Notes under the pieces: generated by a model | What the model saw: the letters and a program-made list of their open reading frames with translations, nothing else | Databases searched by the model: none | Told to the model about the DNA's origin: nothing | Program-made: the position numbers and the translations under genes | Origin: Pseudobacteriovorax antillogorgiicola | Lineage (GTDB): Bacteria > Bdellovibrionota_B > Oligoflexia > Oligoflexales > RGVZ01 | Assembly: GCA_945865565.1 (NCBI GenBank) | Contig: CAMBEK010000008.1 | Location: forward strand, 1 to 64,000 | Direction: 5' to 3' | DNA: 64,000 bases | Shown here: positions 36,224 to 45,707 of the stretch, piece by piece | Numbering within the stretch: the stretch's first letter is position 1 | Layout of the letters: each line of letters begins with the position of its first letter

Positions 36224-38581
36224 ATGATCCATCTAGCTTTCTTTACCGGAATTGCAGCGGCTGCAACGGCCTTGCTGATCCCATCGGGTCGCAACCTTGA
36301 ATACGAGCATGTGACTTTTGCAGCAGCAATCGTCAGTGTTTGCTGGCCGCTTGGTGCCCTTCACCGTTCCCATCGAATTGGATCCCCGACTCAATGGCTC
36401 CTGACCGTTGCTGCGTTATTTAGCGGACTCGCCCTGCCCGGACTTGTGATGTTTGCGTTGAAAATCTGCCCGTGCAGCGAGATTGGTTATGGTCAGTGGC
36501 TGATGGTGCAAGCCCTCCCCTCCTGCATTTTCAGTGCTACGGCTGGAAATATGGCGATCATCGCCAGCCGGTATTTCACAACAAAATCATCCAGCACAGG
36601 GCGGTTCCATTGGCGACCCTCGTTGCTATGGCTCGCCGTGGTCGCCGTGTCGATGACGACCCTCGCCGCAACGTTATGGTTCATGCCGCAAAAGCGCACG
36701 GTGCACATCCTCCTCGGGTTCTTGCACGGCCCGATTTACGACGAACGAATCTGGCTCCATCGCGACATCATCCTGGCGCGGGCGGGACATGCTTTTCTTT
36801 TCGCAGCCACTGGCCTCGCCGCATGCGCATGGAAAAAATCGACGAAACGGTATCCGAATATTGCACGCAGGACAGTGATCGGCAGCCTCGCCAGCGGTTG
36901 GGTTATCATCACGATCATGATCTGGGGATCTCCCGTCACAGGACACGGCAGCCAGTTGTTGCAAGGGCAGTTCTCAGGTCGCATCGAAGGCACAGGGTTT
37001 AAGCTTTTTCACGACATGGACCAACAGGACGCCTCGCGCCTTGCTGAAGAAGCTGAATTTCACATCCGGGACCTAAAGAAAATATTTGGGCCAATTGAAT
37101 ATCCAACAGTCGACATCTACGCCTATCCCGATGCCCATTCAAAAAAACTATGGTTTGGAGGCGGTGCCACTGATGTCACGGATGTGGTCACGCCGGGGGT
37201 TCACATCACGGCCGGGGGAAGACGTCGCGCCAGCCATGAACTTTCTTATGCAAGCCAGGCTCACCAGTTTCCCCTGCCTCACCCAACATTAAGGCACGAA
37301 CTTGTTCACGCGCTGATGTCGCGCATTGCCTTTCATGGACTGGGATTCCATCCAAACATGGCGATCACGGAGGGCCTCGCCGTGGCCTTTGCTCCAGACG
37401 CAAACATTTTTAGTGTGATGTCACTGGACGAATCCGCGGCTGAACTTCTGTCATCCGGGCGAATTAAAAATCCAGAAAGTCTTTTCAGTCCCTGGACGTT
37501 CTGGCTGGAATCAGGTCCAAGGGCCTACACCGTAGCCGGGTCACTGATCGGATGGTTGGCAAAGTCCCCGCGCTTTGCCGGCATCAAAACCGTGACTGAA
37601 CTTTATGCTGGAAAAAATTGGAAAGAAGCCACGGGGGCTAATGCAGGGAACCTGATCGCGGAGTGGCAGCAAGAAATCGCACAGAATTCAAGCAATGCAA
37701 AAAATGATCTTAGAAAAAAAATCCGGGCGAGCACAATCTTTCGCTCCAGCGGAATCGCACTGAACTCGTGCCCCCACTCCTTTGCCGATCGAATGGCAGC
37801 AAATCCCGACGCACATGAACTGGAGCGGATGGGGGAAATTACTGGCGACCCGACCTATCACCTCATGGTCATACGAAGAAAAGCTCACGACACGTTTATT
37901 GCGAAAGATCGCACTGCGGCAGCAACCCTGGGAGAAGAAATCATCAATGAAATGGATCACCCCCGTGACGGGGAACCCACCTGGCCGCCGCGAAATGAAG
38001 AGGACATTGAAATGAGGATCCTTGCACTTGATCTCATGGCTTTTGGTGAGTCAAAAATTCACACCAGCCCCGACTTGGCCGACCTTGCTAGTTTTCATGA
38101 TTCCCACCCATTGCCCATACATTTGGCCCGGCAAATTCTGATTCGTGACCGCCTCGGGCAAATTTTGCCACCCGAAGCAGCCGCGCCGTGGCGATGGTAT
38201 CTGGCAGGCTGGTCGGCCCTTCCAACGGCCCCCGGCGATGGCAAGGAATCCCCCGAGGACGAACCATGGGTCCTTGAATATTTGCGCCTGAAAAATCGAC
38301 TCCGAAGCCCCTCGTCAAAGGAGGTTCCCCGACAAGCACCTGTATTTATTGATAAAAAAATAGACGAAGCCTTGACAAAACGGGAGCCCGCCTTTGCCTT
38401 TGAATGGTATCGCAGCCTGGCAGAACTTGCTGAGAAGGAAGCCCCCGCCGGCGTGAATCTCGTTGCCCAGGCCCTTTGGCTGAAGGCCGCTGCGACAAAC
38501 GTGATTGGCCTTGGCAATAATACCGTGCGCGACCAGATGGAACAAAATGCCCGGCGCACGGGCGGCGGCAGCGTGCCATAA
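36224..38581 (+). CDS. Multi-pass membrane protein fused to HExxH (gluzincin-like) peptidase
   Basis: 785 residues. The N-terminal ~245 residues hold about six to seven hydrophobic segments (for example TALLIPSG, WLLTVAALFSGLALPGLVMFAL, LLWLAVVAVSMTTLAATLWF, VIGSLASGWVIITIMIWG). The following soluble domain contains LRHELVHALMSR (HExxH) near residue 363 and ITEGLAVAF about 22 residues later, where Glu would be the third zinc ligand, then AYTVAGSLIGWL. That pattern fits peptidase-MA-type gluzincins. A further ~350-residue helical C-terminus is unassigned. Topology suggests a membrane-anchored protease. Substrate unknown. Confidence 0.75.
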   Translation: MIHLAFFTGIAAAATALLIPSGRNLEYEHVTFAAAIVSVCWPLGALHRSHRIGSPTQWLLTVAALFSGLALPGLVMFALKICPCSEIGYGQWLMVQALPSCIFSATAGNMAIIASRYFTTKSSSTGRFHWRPSLLWLAVVAVSMTTLAATLWFMPQKRTVHILLGFLHGPIYDERIWLHRDIILARAGHAFLFAATGLAACAWKKSTKRYPNIARRTVIGSLASGWVIITIMIWGSPVTGHGSQLLQGQFSGRIEGTGFKLFHDMDQQDASRLAEEAEFHIRDLKKIFGPIEYPTVDIYAYPDAHSKKLWFGGGATDVTDVVTPGVHITAGGRRRASHELSYASQAHQFPLPHPTLRHELVHALMSRIAFHGLGFHPNMAITEGLAVAFAPDANIFSVMSLDESAAELLSSGRIKNPESLFSPWTFWLESGPRAYTVAGSLIGWLAKSPRFAGIKTVTELYAGKNWKEATGANAGNLIAEWQQEIAQNSSNAKNDLRKKIRASTIFRSSGIALNSCPHSFADRMAANPDAHELERMGEITGDPTYHLMVIRRKAHDTFIAKDRTAAATLGEEIINEMDHPRDGEPTWPPRNEEDIEMRILALDLMAFGESKIHTSPDLADLASFHDSHPLPIHLARQILIRDRLGQILPPEAAAPWRWYLAGWSALPTAPGDGKESPEDEPWVLEYLRLKNRLRSPSSKEVPRQAPVFIDKKIDEALTKREPAFAFEWYRSLAELAEKEAPAGVNLVAQALWLKAAATNVIGLGNNTVRDQMEQNARRTGGGSVP

Positions 38582-38635
38582 TAAAGATCTGGCAACATTG
38601 AACCAAATGAACCCAAAAAAGCCTTGGGAGACTTC

Positions 38636-40039
38636 GTGAAAGAAATGCTTAAAAAACTGGTCGCGCAAAATAGCGCCCAGGACAACTCCTACATCGAACT
38701 GCGTTACCACAAACGCCAATCCAATTCCTTCATGGCGCAGAGGGGCCGCGTTGATGTTGCGAATCATTCCCTGGTCGAAGGGGTCGGCGTCCGTGCGATG
38801 ATCGACGGTGCTTGGGGATTTGCTGCAACGGCTCGCGTTGATGAAACCTCAATCCTTCGTGCCATCGAACAGGCGCGGCACAATGCGCTTACCATTGTTG
38901 CGGGCCGCGGCAAGAAAGTTGCGCACCTGCAAAAAGGAAAAATGGCAGTGGTGGACTGGACAGGCCCCGGATTCGCAGAATTACTGGCCATGCCCATTGC
39001 CGATAAACTTGGCGCCGTGATCAACTTTGAACGGCAGCTGGCAAAATCTTCGAAGGCGTTGCATACGGCACGCTGCCGTTACAATGAACTCCTCGAAGAA
39101 AAAATCATTGTCACCAGTGATGGCGCTGCCGCCAGTGCCCGAATCGCCCTGCCTGAATTTTCGATGTCAGCCATCGCTGAAAAAGACGGCGAGCGCGCAA
39201 CGAGTTCTCGCGGTGCCGGCGTTTCGGGTGGCTGGACTTGCCTTTACAATCATCCAGCGTTGGACAACATGGTCGAGGAGACCGCCCGCACTGCCGTTGA
39301 CTTGTTGTCAGCCAAACACCCAGAGGGTGGCAAAAAAACAGTCATCCTGGCTCCTGCGGTCGTGGGACTCCTTTGCCACGAGGCCATTGGCCACACTGTG
39401 GAAGCCGACTTTGTCAAAACGGGCTCCGTCGCCCAAGGCAAAATCGGAACGAGCGTTGCGTCGAAACTGGTTACGATGGCCGACACGGGCTGTGAGACCA
39501 TTGCAGGTTATGCTGTCGGCAACATCCCGTTTGACGATGAGGGCGTCGAAACAGAGACCACCACCATCATCAAGGACGGTGTACTTGTGTCTTACCTGCA
39601 CAATCGCGAATCTGCCGCCGAGTTTGGCGTCGCACCAACCGGCAACGCGCGCGCCTGGCTCTTCAATGACGAACCCCTGATCCGCATGCGCAATACATTT
39701 CTGCAACCGGGAACGTCAAAGCTCACAGACATGATCAGCGAAATCGACGACGGCTATCTGGTAGAAGGCGCTGGCAGCGGACAGGCAGACAGCAACGGCG
39801 AATTCATGTTTGGAACTGGTTACGTTTGGCAAATCAAGGACGGCAAAAAAACGGAACTCCTCCGCGAAGCGACTTTATCCGGAATCGCCTTTGATGTTCT
39901 TCAGACAGTTGACGCCGTCAGCAGTGAATTCCGTTGGGACCTAGGCACAGGATACTGTGGCAAGGGTCAGCCCGCAAAAGTCGACGCAGGCGGACCATAC
40001 ATTCGCTGCAAAATGAACGTAGGAGGACGCCAAGGATGA
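38636..40039 (+). CDS. tldD: TldD-type metalloprotease
   Basis: 467 residues from the GTG at 38636, which has GGGAG just upstream; the track start at 38624 is a TTG. The HEAIGHTVEAD motif near residue 250 matches the TldD HExxxH zinc site. The C-terminal beta-rich part (GAGSGQADSNGEFMFGTGYVWQIKDG) also fits. TldD pairs with TldE/PmbA to process peptides or unfolded chains. The next gene overlaps its stop by 4 bases and is the expected partner. Confidence 0.9.
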   Translation: MKEMLKKLVAQNSAQDNSYIELRYHKRQSNSFMAQRGRVDVANHSLVEGVGVRAMIDGAWGFAATARVDETSILRAIEQARHNALTIVAGRGKKVAHLQKGKMAVVDWTGPGFAELLAMPIADKLGAVINFERQLAKSSKALHTARCRYNELLEEKIIVTSDGAAASARIALPEFSMSAIAEKDGERATSSRGAGVSGGWTCLYNHPALDNMVEETARTAVDLLSAKHPEGGKKTVILAPAVVGLLCHEAIGHTVEADFVKTGSVAQGKIGTSVASKLVTMADTGCETIAGYAVGNIPFDDEGVETETTTIIKDGVLVSYLHNRESAAEFGVAPTGNARAWLFNDEPLIRMRNTFLQPGTSKLTDMISEIDDGYLVEGAGSGQADSNGEFMFGTGYVWQIKDGKKTELLREATLSGIAFDVLQTVDAVSSEFRWDLGTGYCGKGQPAKVDAGGPYIRCKMNVGGRQG

Positions 40040-41457
40040 AGTCTGATACGAAATTTGGAATGAAATCCGGGAATAAGGCCGGACCAACCAATCAACAAAC
40101 CGGCGACACCGCAGCAGCCCTGCGCAAGACGGCCGGCGAAATGCAGACTCTTGCCCACGAGATCCTGGAACACGGAATCAAGAAGGGCGCAGACCGCATC
40201 AAGGTTGGAACTTCAGGCAGCATCACACGCCGGCTCGTGGTTGAAAACAAGGAGGTTTCCCTGGCAAACAGCCTTGAAGACCAGAAATTCAGCCTTCTCG
40301 TTCACAAGGACCAAAAAAAGGGCAGCGCCACCACGAATATCGTCCGTGCTGAATCGATTCGAAAGGGCGTAGAAGATGCCTTGGCGTTGGCCTCCTTTTC
40401 CGTCGCCGACCCGGCCCTCAACATGCCAGATTCATCAGTCGCCCCAAAGGCCGTAGCACTTGATTTCATGTTTGACGAACGGACGGCAGACACAACGCTG
40501 GCTGAAATTCAGGAATTGATGGGTCAAGCTTTGGCGCGGGCCACCAAAGACAAGCGGGTCGCAATCGACAAATTTGAAATGAGCGTTTCGACCAGTTTTC
40601 ATGCCCTGTACAATTCACTTGGCGTTGCCCAATCAGAATTGCAGACCATGATCGGCTGGTCGTTTTTCGGAATGGGCGTCGACGGCGATGCCGTCTCTGG
40701 TTTTGACTACGACTCGGGCTTTGCCTGGAAGACCGGCGACACGGCCGCACGCCTGATGGAAACGGCCGAAAGTTTCGCTGCGAAGGTCACTGCCAACCTG
40801 CATCCGCGCAAGGCCAATTCTTACAAGGGACTCGTCGTATTTAGCCCCCGTGCCGTGGAAGAATTGCTAACTGGCTTTATGCTTTACCATGCGTCCGGAT
40901 CTGCCGTAATGGACGGAAAAAGCCGTTGGCAGGATGAAGTCGGAAAGGCTGTGGTAAGTCCCGTGATTACCCTGAGGGACCAGCCCCACAATCCGGCCTT
41001 CGCCGGAGTCACAACGTTTGACGGCGACGGAATGCCGACGCGTGATCACGTGCTATTCGACAGCGGTAAATTATGCATGCACCTTCACGACTGCTATTCG
41101 GCGAAACGCTGCAAAACAACATCCAATCACATGTCGGGCGGTCCGTTTGGAATGTCCCTGGCACCGGGAGGATCTTTGCTTGCAGATCTGTTGCGTTCCC
41201 GTCGAGAAATCCTTCTTGTCGACCGTTTCTCTGGCAACACCGACGCCATCAAGGGCGATTTCAGCGGCGTGGCCAAATCGAGCCGGCTTTACGTCGACGG
41301 CAAGGATTCTGGTGCTGTCACGGAAACCATGATTGCTGGAAATTTCTTTGAGTTTGCAAAAAAGATCGAAGCCGCGTCCCTGGAAACTGAAGCCGTCGGC
41401 GGTTCATTTACGTCGCCCTGGCTTCTCGTCGATGGGATCTCGGTCACTGGTGGTTGA
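40036..41457 (+). CDS. TldE/PmbA-like partner of TldD
   Basis: 473 residues from the ATG at 40036, in an ATGA overlap with the TldD stop and with AGGAGG upstream. The fold matches TldD/PmbA proteins (KGLVVFSPRAVEELLTGF, and GGPFGMSLAPGGSLLADLL at the C-terminal half). The HExxxH zinc motif of TldD is not present at the equivalent place, as expected for TldE/PmbA, the non-catalytic partner. The first ~25 residues are polar and probably disordered. The heterodimer would be cytoplasmic. Confidence 0.88.
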   Translation: MKSDTKFGMKSGNKAGPTNQQTGDTAAALRKTAGEMQTLAHEILEHGIKKGADRIKVGTSGSITRRLVVENKEVSLANSLEDQKFSLLVHKDQKKGSATTNIVRAESIRKGVEDALALASFSVADPALNMPDSSVAPKAVALDFMFDERTADTTLAEIQELMGQALARATKDKRVAIDKFEMSVSTSFHALYNSLGVAQSELQTMIGWSFFGMGVDGDAVSGFDYDSGFAWKTGDTAARLMETAESFAAKVTANLHPRKANSYKGLVVFSPRAVEELLTGFMLYHASGSAVMDGKSRWQDEVGKAVVSPVITLRDQPHNPAFAGVTTFDGDGMPTRDHVLFDSGKLCMHLHDCYSAKRCKTTSNHMSGGPFGMSLAPGGSLLADLLRSRREILLVDRFSGNTDAIKGDFSGVAKSSRLYVDGKDSGAVTETMIAGNFFEFAKKIEAASLETEAVGGSFTSPWLLVDGISVTGG

Positions 41458-41459
41458 GT

Positions 41460-41474
41460 AAAAAAAAAAAAAAA
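41460..41474 (+). repeat. Homopolymer tract of 15 A
   Basis: An uninterrupted run of 15 adenines directly after the TldE-like stop, about 48 bases before the next start codon. It stands out in this moderately GC-rich region. It might affect promoter spacing by slippage, or be the U-less counterpart of an antisense terminator. It could also be a sequencing artefact. Confidence 0.85.
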
Positions 41475-41522
41475 TGTAAGATAAAGAAAAACAGATTAGA
41501 GAAACCAAAAGAGGAGCCATCG

Positions 41523-42266
41523 ATGATAAAGCCAAACCTTACGCGTTGCGCCTTCGCCTGCACGTTCGTGACCGCGCTTCTTGCTGCCGGCTGCAAAACG
41601 ACAGGATCAAATAACAATAGTGCAACCAAGGCCGATAGCGCTCTCTCCAATCAGGACGACATTCCAGTCCTCTCCCTGGAGAAACTCACTCCTGCGATGA
41701 TAACGAGGATCGTCGCGGTCGCGCGCAAGGATGCCATTGCGATTTTTGGTGGCAGAGCACTTTTCCACTTGCTGATGTTTGATAATTCAGTGGAATCCGG
41801 GCCATGCGCGGGTGCAATTGGCGTGCGTGTTGTTTTCGCCAATCCGGACGAACAAACCAGAGAAAAGCGCCCGTACGCCATGTATACAATCGACCCCTCG
41901 CCCGCCAGTCCGACCACATGCACCAATTCAATAAGCGCTGGCCCAAAATGGGAGACCGATGTCGCGTCGAGCGTCAACGGAACAGAAAACATGGAAAAAT
42001 CCTTGGGCGGGTTTGGTGGAGTCAACACTTCATATGGAATCAAGATCTCGATTTCAGAAGCGGTAAAACAGCTGAAGGCCGTGAATCCCAAGTTTGAAGT
42101 TCTGCTTGGAGTATCCGTCATGAATCCGGCAGATCCCCTGATGAAAGCGAATCCTTGGGCCCTGATTTACGGCCAGTCCTGTGGAGAAGGTGGAATTGCC
42201 TACGTGAACCTTGCCACCGGAAAAGTTTTGGAGGCAGCGCGGCCAATGAAAACTGATTGTCCATAG
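41523..42266 (+). CDS. Lipoprotein, unknown function
   Basis: 247 residues from the ATG at 41523, with GAGGAG 8-10 bases upstream; the track start at 41454 lies before the poly-A run. The signal ends LLAAGCKTTG, a good lipobox. The mature part has an Asn/Ser-rich start and a compact C-terminal domain with four to five Cys (GPCAGAIGVRV, SPTTCTNSI, YGQSCGEGG). No family recognised. It ends 3 bases from the convergent DUF779 gene. Confidence 0.72.
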   Translation: MIKPNLTRCAFACTFVTALLAAGCKTTGSNNNSATKADSALSNQDDIPVLSLEKLTPAMITRIVAVARKDAIAIFGGRALFHLLMFDNSVESGPCAGAIGVRVVFANPDEQTREKRPYAMYTIDPSPASPTTCTNSISAGPKWETDVASSVNGTENMEKSLGGFGGVNTSYGIKISISEAVKQLKAVNPKFEVLLGVSVMNPADPLMKANPWALIYGQSCGEGGIAYVNLATGKVLEAARPMKTDCP

Positions 42267-42269
42267 ACT

Positions 42270-42653
42270 CTAACCACATGGTTTTGCAGGTTCCAAGTGG
42301 TCAAGTTCCGAGTCATCAAAAAGCCGTGATCTAGTTAAAAACCTGACCCCTTCTGGATTTTCCAAAGAGAACATTCCGCCTCGACCCGCCACCACATCGA
42401 TGATCAATTGCGTGTGCTTCCAATAATCAAACTGGGACTCACTCATGAAAAATTCAGCGCCACCGATTTCTCCCAAGCGGACATCGGACGAGCCGAGGTA
42501 GAATTCCCCCACCGGGTAACACATTGGGGAACTGCCGTCGCAGCAGCCCCCCGATTGATGAAACATCACCGGGCCATGCTTCTCCCTCATGCGGTCAATC
42601 AGCTCCAGAGCAGCCTGCGTCGCAAGGACTCGCTTGATGTTTCCAACCTGCAT
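42270..42653 (-). CDS. DUF779 protein, partner of aldehyde dehydrogenase
   Basis: 127 residues. The core MFHQSGGCCDGSSPMCYPVGEF, SDVRLGEIGG, QFDYWKHTQLIIDVV and RGGMFSLENPEGVRF is the DUF779 pattern, with a conserved CC and C that may bind metal. Such genes lie beside acetaldehyde/aldehyde dehydrogenases in many proteobacteria, as here, where ALDH ends 2 bases before this start. A role in regulating or maturing the enzyme is assumed but not shown. Confidence 0.9.
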   Translation of the reverse strand: MQVGNIKRVLATQAALELIDRMREKHGPVMFHQSGGCCDGSSPMCYPVGEFYLGSSDVRLGEIGGAEFFMSESQFDYWKHTQLIIDVVAGRGGMFSLENPEGVRFLTRSRLFDDSELDHLEPAKPCG

Positions 42654-42654
42654 T

Positions 42655-44178
42655 CTAGAAGAACCCTAATTTCTTCGGGCTGTAATTCACCAGCATATTT
42701 TTCACCTGTTGGTAGTGATCCAACATCATCTTGTGGGTCTCTCGACCGATTCCGGACTGCTTGTAACCACCAAATGTCGCGTGCGCAGGATAAGCATGAT
42801 AGCAGTTGGTCCAGACACGTCCGGCCTGGATTTCGCGCCCAAAGCGATAGGCAGTGGTCACATCGCGAGTCCAGACACCAGCGCCGAGCCCGTACAACGT
42901 GTCGTTAGCAATGGCCAAGGCCTCCTCGTCATTTTTGAATGTCGTCACGGATACCACCGGACCAAAAATTTCTTCCTGGAACACGCGCATCTTGTTGTGA
43001 CCTTTGAACACCGTCGGCTCGACATAGAACCCATCCGCCAACTCACCACTCAATTTCGCCCGATTGCCGCCGGTCAAGCACTCCGCACCTTCCTGACGCC
43101 CGATATCCATATAGCTCATGATTTTTTCAACTTGCTCCATGGAGGCTTGCGCACCAATCATGGTGGAGTCATCCATGGGGTGGCCCTGCTTGACCTTTTT
43201 AACCCGTTCAAGCGCACGGTGCATGAAATCCTCGTAAATCGACTCGTGAATCAAAGCCCGCGACGGACACGTGCAAACTTCGCCCTGATTCAGGGCAAAC
43301 ATGGTGAAGCCTTCCAGTGCCTTGTCAAAAAAATCGTCATCTTTTGCCATCACATCGGCAAAAAAGATGTTCGGTGATTTCCCGCCCAACTCCAAGGTGA
43401 CGGGAATGAGATTCTGCGATGCATATTGCATGATCAAGCGACCCGTTGTGGTTTCGCCCGTGAACGCGATTTTCGCGATTCGCTTGCTGCTGGCCAACGG
43501 TTTTCCGGCTTCCAGGCCAAAACCGTTGACGATATTCAAGACACCAGGGGGAAACAAATCACCAACAAGCTCGGCCCAAAGCAGAATCCCGGCAGGGGTT
43601 TGCTCCGCTGGTTTTAAAATAACGCAGTTCCCAGCGGCGAGCGCTGGAGCCAGCTTCCACGCCGCCATGAGGATCGGAAAATTCCATGGAATGATCTGGC
43701 CGACGACTCCAAGAGGTTCGTGAAACTGGTACGAAATCGTGTCGTGATCAATCTCACCAATTGAGCCTTCCTGCGCCCTGATACAACCCGCAAAATAGCG
43801 AAAATGATCAATCGCCAACGGAAGGTCCGCAGCCATCGTTTCGCGAATCGGCTTCCCATTATCCCACGTCTCCGCCGTGGCGAGCTTTTCCAGATTTTGC
43901 TCCATCCGGTCAGCAACCTTTAACAGAATGTTGCTGCGCTCGGTGGTTGATGTCTTGCCCCAGGCTGCCTTCGCCGCATGGGCTGCATCGAGCGCCAACT
44001 CGATGTCATGGTGATCCGACCGGGGAATTTCACAGAACACCTTGCCGGTCACTGGCGTCACATTTTCAAAGTATTTTCCCGACTTGGGCGCGATCCATTC
44101 GCCACCGATAAAATTCTCATATCTTGATTTAAACTGAAGGACAGACCCTTTTTCGTTGGGATTCGGACGTTTTGTCAT
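42655..44178 (-). CDS. NAD(P)-dependent aldehyde dehydrogenase, acetaldehyde type
   Basis: Oxidises an aldehyde to its acid. 507 residues from the ATG at 44178, with GGAGGGGG upstream; the track start at 44217 adds 13 residues. ALDH motifs: [42 protein letters not shown], and [14 protein letters not shown] containing the catalytic Cys. Sequence style is closest to AldB/ExaC-type acetaldehyde dehydrogenases. Followed by its DUF779 partner. The divergent ~200-base upstream gap is AT-rich and could hold a promoter. Confidence 0.93.
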   Translation of the reverse strand: MTKRPNPNEKGSVLQFKSRYENFIGGEWIAPKSGKYFENVTPVTGKVFCEIPRSDHHDIELALDAAHAAKAAWGKTSTTERSNILLKVADRMEQNLEKLATAETWDNGKPIRETMAADLPLAIDHFRYFAGCIRAQEGSIGEIDHDTISYQFHEPLGVVGQIIPWNFPILMAAWKLAPALAAGNCVILKPAEQTPAGILLWAELVGDLFPPGVLNIVNGFGLEAGKPLASSKRIAKIAFTGETTTGRLIMQYASQNLIPVTLELGGKSPNIFFADVMAKDDDFFDKALEGFTMFALNQGEVCTCPSRALIHESIYEDFMHRALERVKKVKQGHPMDDSTMIGAQASMEQVEKIMSYMDIGRQEGAECLTGGNRAKLSGELADGFYVEPTVFKGHNKMRVFQEEIFGPVVSVTTFKNDEEALAIANDTLYGLGAGVWTRDVTTAYRFGREIQAGRVWTNCYHAYPAHATFGGYKQSGIGRETHKMMLDHYQQVKNMLVNYSPKKLGFF

Positions 44179-44389
44179 GGTGTGTTCCCCCTCCACAAAA
44201 ATATTTAACGAAACCATTCAAACTAGGTACCTCAACAATCGCCTGATTCATCATTCGGTGAACCGGTATAACCCATGAGGAACTTATTTTATCGCCCAGA
44301 ACGGGCCGGATTGATTGAATGTTTTCCGTTTACACCCGAGGGTTGAACCTTGGGCTCATTTTATGCAGCCGGACATTCGGAGGTGTTGG

Positions 44390-44821
44390 ATGCGAAACCT
44401 GCTCTTGATCATGCTTGGCCTGCTTCCGTTCTTGATGGCAGACCGGAACATACCCGATGGATTCTCTGATCCACTGGACCGAAGGGTCTTGGACACAACC
44501 ACCGTCGTTGGTCTGAGCGAGCAGGAGCTGTCCGCAAAGAAGAACGAAGCTGCGGCCATGGTCCGTTGGTTTGAGGCTAAGCTGAGGGTGGTTCAGGGGG
44601 ATCTTAACCGGCAAATGATCGAATCAAAATTCAATATCGAATATCTGGCGAGGCTAGAGGGGATAACGGGATCGGTTCCAGAAATAAGAGTCGTGGAATT
44701 GCGCAAGGAAATCGCCTTGGACAAGGAAGAAGCAAGCCAACTGCGCGGATACTTTGAAATGGCAGAAGCCGACATCGCTGCAGCAAAGGCCAGGCTGCAG
44801 TTCCTTCAAGGACATCAGTGA
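44390..44821 (+). CDS. Small exported coiled-coil protein, unknown function
   Basis: 143 residues from the ATG at 44390, with GGAGG at the right distance; the track start at 44315 is much weaker. A short hydrophobic N-terminus (LLLIMLGLLPFLMA) looks like a signal peptide or anchor. The rest (EQELSAKKNEAAAMVRWFEAKL, LRKEIALDKEEASQLRGYFEMAEADIAAAKARL) is strongly helical and likely coiled coil. No family recognised. A perfect inverted repeat follows the stop. Confidence 0.62.
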   Translation: MRNLLLIMLGLLPFLMADRNIPDGFSDPLDRRVLDTTTVVGLSEQELSAKKNEAAAMVRWFEAKLRVVQGDLNRQMIESKFNIEYLARLEGITGSVPEIRVVELRKEIALDKEEASQLRGYFEMAEADIAAAKARLQFLQGHQ

Positions 44822-44828
44822 TAAATAT

Positions 44829-44851
44829 CCCGTTAACTGCCAGTTAACGGG
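44829..44851. terminator. Perfect inverted repeat between convergent genes
   Basis: CCCGTTAACTG, one base, CAGTTAACGGG: an 11-bp perfect stem lying 7 bases after the plus-strand stop and 6 bases before the end of the convergent gene. There is no long U tract, so it may be a weak bidirectional terminator or a protein-binding palindrome. Confidence 0.5.
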
Positions 44852-44857
44852 AGGCGT

Positions 44858-45619
44858 TCAGAACGCGTAACCAAGCCCCATGCTCAACTCTGGAATAGGC
44901 CGCAAGGCCAGCCGCGTGTCTGGCAGCGTGTTGATCATGTCTTCATAGTCAGATACCGCCTGAGGATCATTGCTGTCGACCGTCACGCTGCGACGAAGGT
45001 AGTGAGAAATTCCAGCACCAACCGAGACTGAAATCTTTTGATTGCCGATCAACCAACGATTGCCAATTCCAAGAGACAGGCCATGTCGCGAATCAGTGAT
45101 CAAGTCGGTCTCGTCCAGCGGAACATCACCGGAAAAATCGACCGGAAGTGCGTTGGCTGAATCGACCTGCTCCGTATACCGGTTCGCCCGTGAATTGACT
45201 TTGACATAGTCGTAACTCAACCGTGTGTACCAACCGCGCATTGACGAAGGGATCTCCCAGAAACTCATATTCCAACGCAAGCGCATGGCGTCAATCTTGT
45301 GACGCTCACCGGGAAACATATCCTCGCGGCGCAGCACTTCACTTCTCAGACTGTCACCTTTCGCAAGGAATGTTCCGCTCCAGATTTCTGGACCAACCGA
45401 GAAATTTTCTCCGACGTTGAAGTCCACAGAGGCACCAAATTTGCTCGTGGAGATGCCGCTGGCACGTTGTTCATAAAGCGCCGATGACGGAGCAACAGGA
45501 TCAATTTCCGTGATAAACCGACGATTGATTTCTGCTGCTACGACACTTGATGTAGAAAAAGCGCAACCGAATAAGGATGCCGCAAATACTAAAAAAACAT
45601 TCGTGCTCATATAACGCAT
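44858..45619 (-). CDS. Predicted outer-membrane protein
   Basis: 253 residues with a signal peptide (VFLVFAASLFGCAFSTSSVVAA). The CAF motif there is not a clean lipobox. The mature part alternates polar and hydrophobic residues with strand-like Tyr/Trp pairs (GWYTRLSYDYVKVNSRANRYTEQ) and ends SMGLGYAF, a C-terminal Phe as in BAM substrates. Family not recognised, probably an 8-10 strand barrel. The ATG at 45619 has GGAGAAA upstream. Confidence 0.65.
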   Translation of the reverse strand: MRYMSTNVFLVFAASLFGCAFSTSSVVAAEINRRFITEIDPVAPSSALYEQRASGISTSKFGASVDFNVGENFSVGPEIWSGTFLAKGDSLRSEVLRREDMFPGERHKIDAMRLRWNMSFWEIPSSMRGWYTRLSYDYVKVNSRANRYTEQVDSANALPVDFSGDVPLDETDLITDSRHGLSLGIGNRWLIGNQKISVSVGAGISHYLRRSVTVDSNDPQAVSDYEDMINTLPDTRLALRPIPELSMGLGYAF

Positions 45620-45707
45620 GGTAATTTTTCTCCAGAATCAAAGGTCACGGGATAAGTCCGTCATGGATTCTTCTGAAGTTTTCGGCGTCGCTTCGGAATT
45701 GCTTAAT

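Noticed and set aside
39027-39680. 217-residue ORF inside tldD
   Set aside because: Alternate frame of TldD, low complexity, no motif.
42709-43377. 222-residue plus-strand ORF inside aldehyde dehydrogenase
   Set aside because: Antisense of strongly conserved ALDH motifs.
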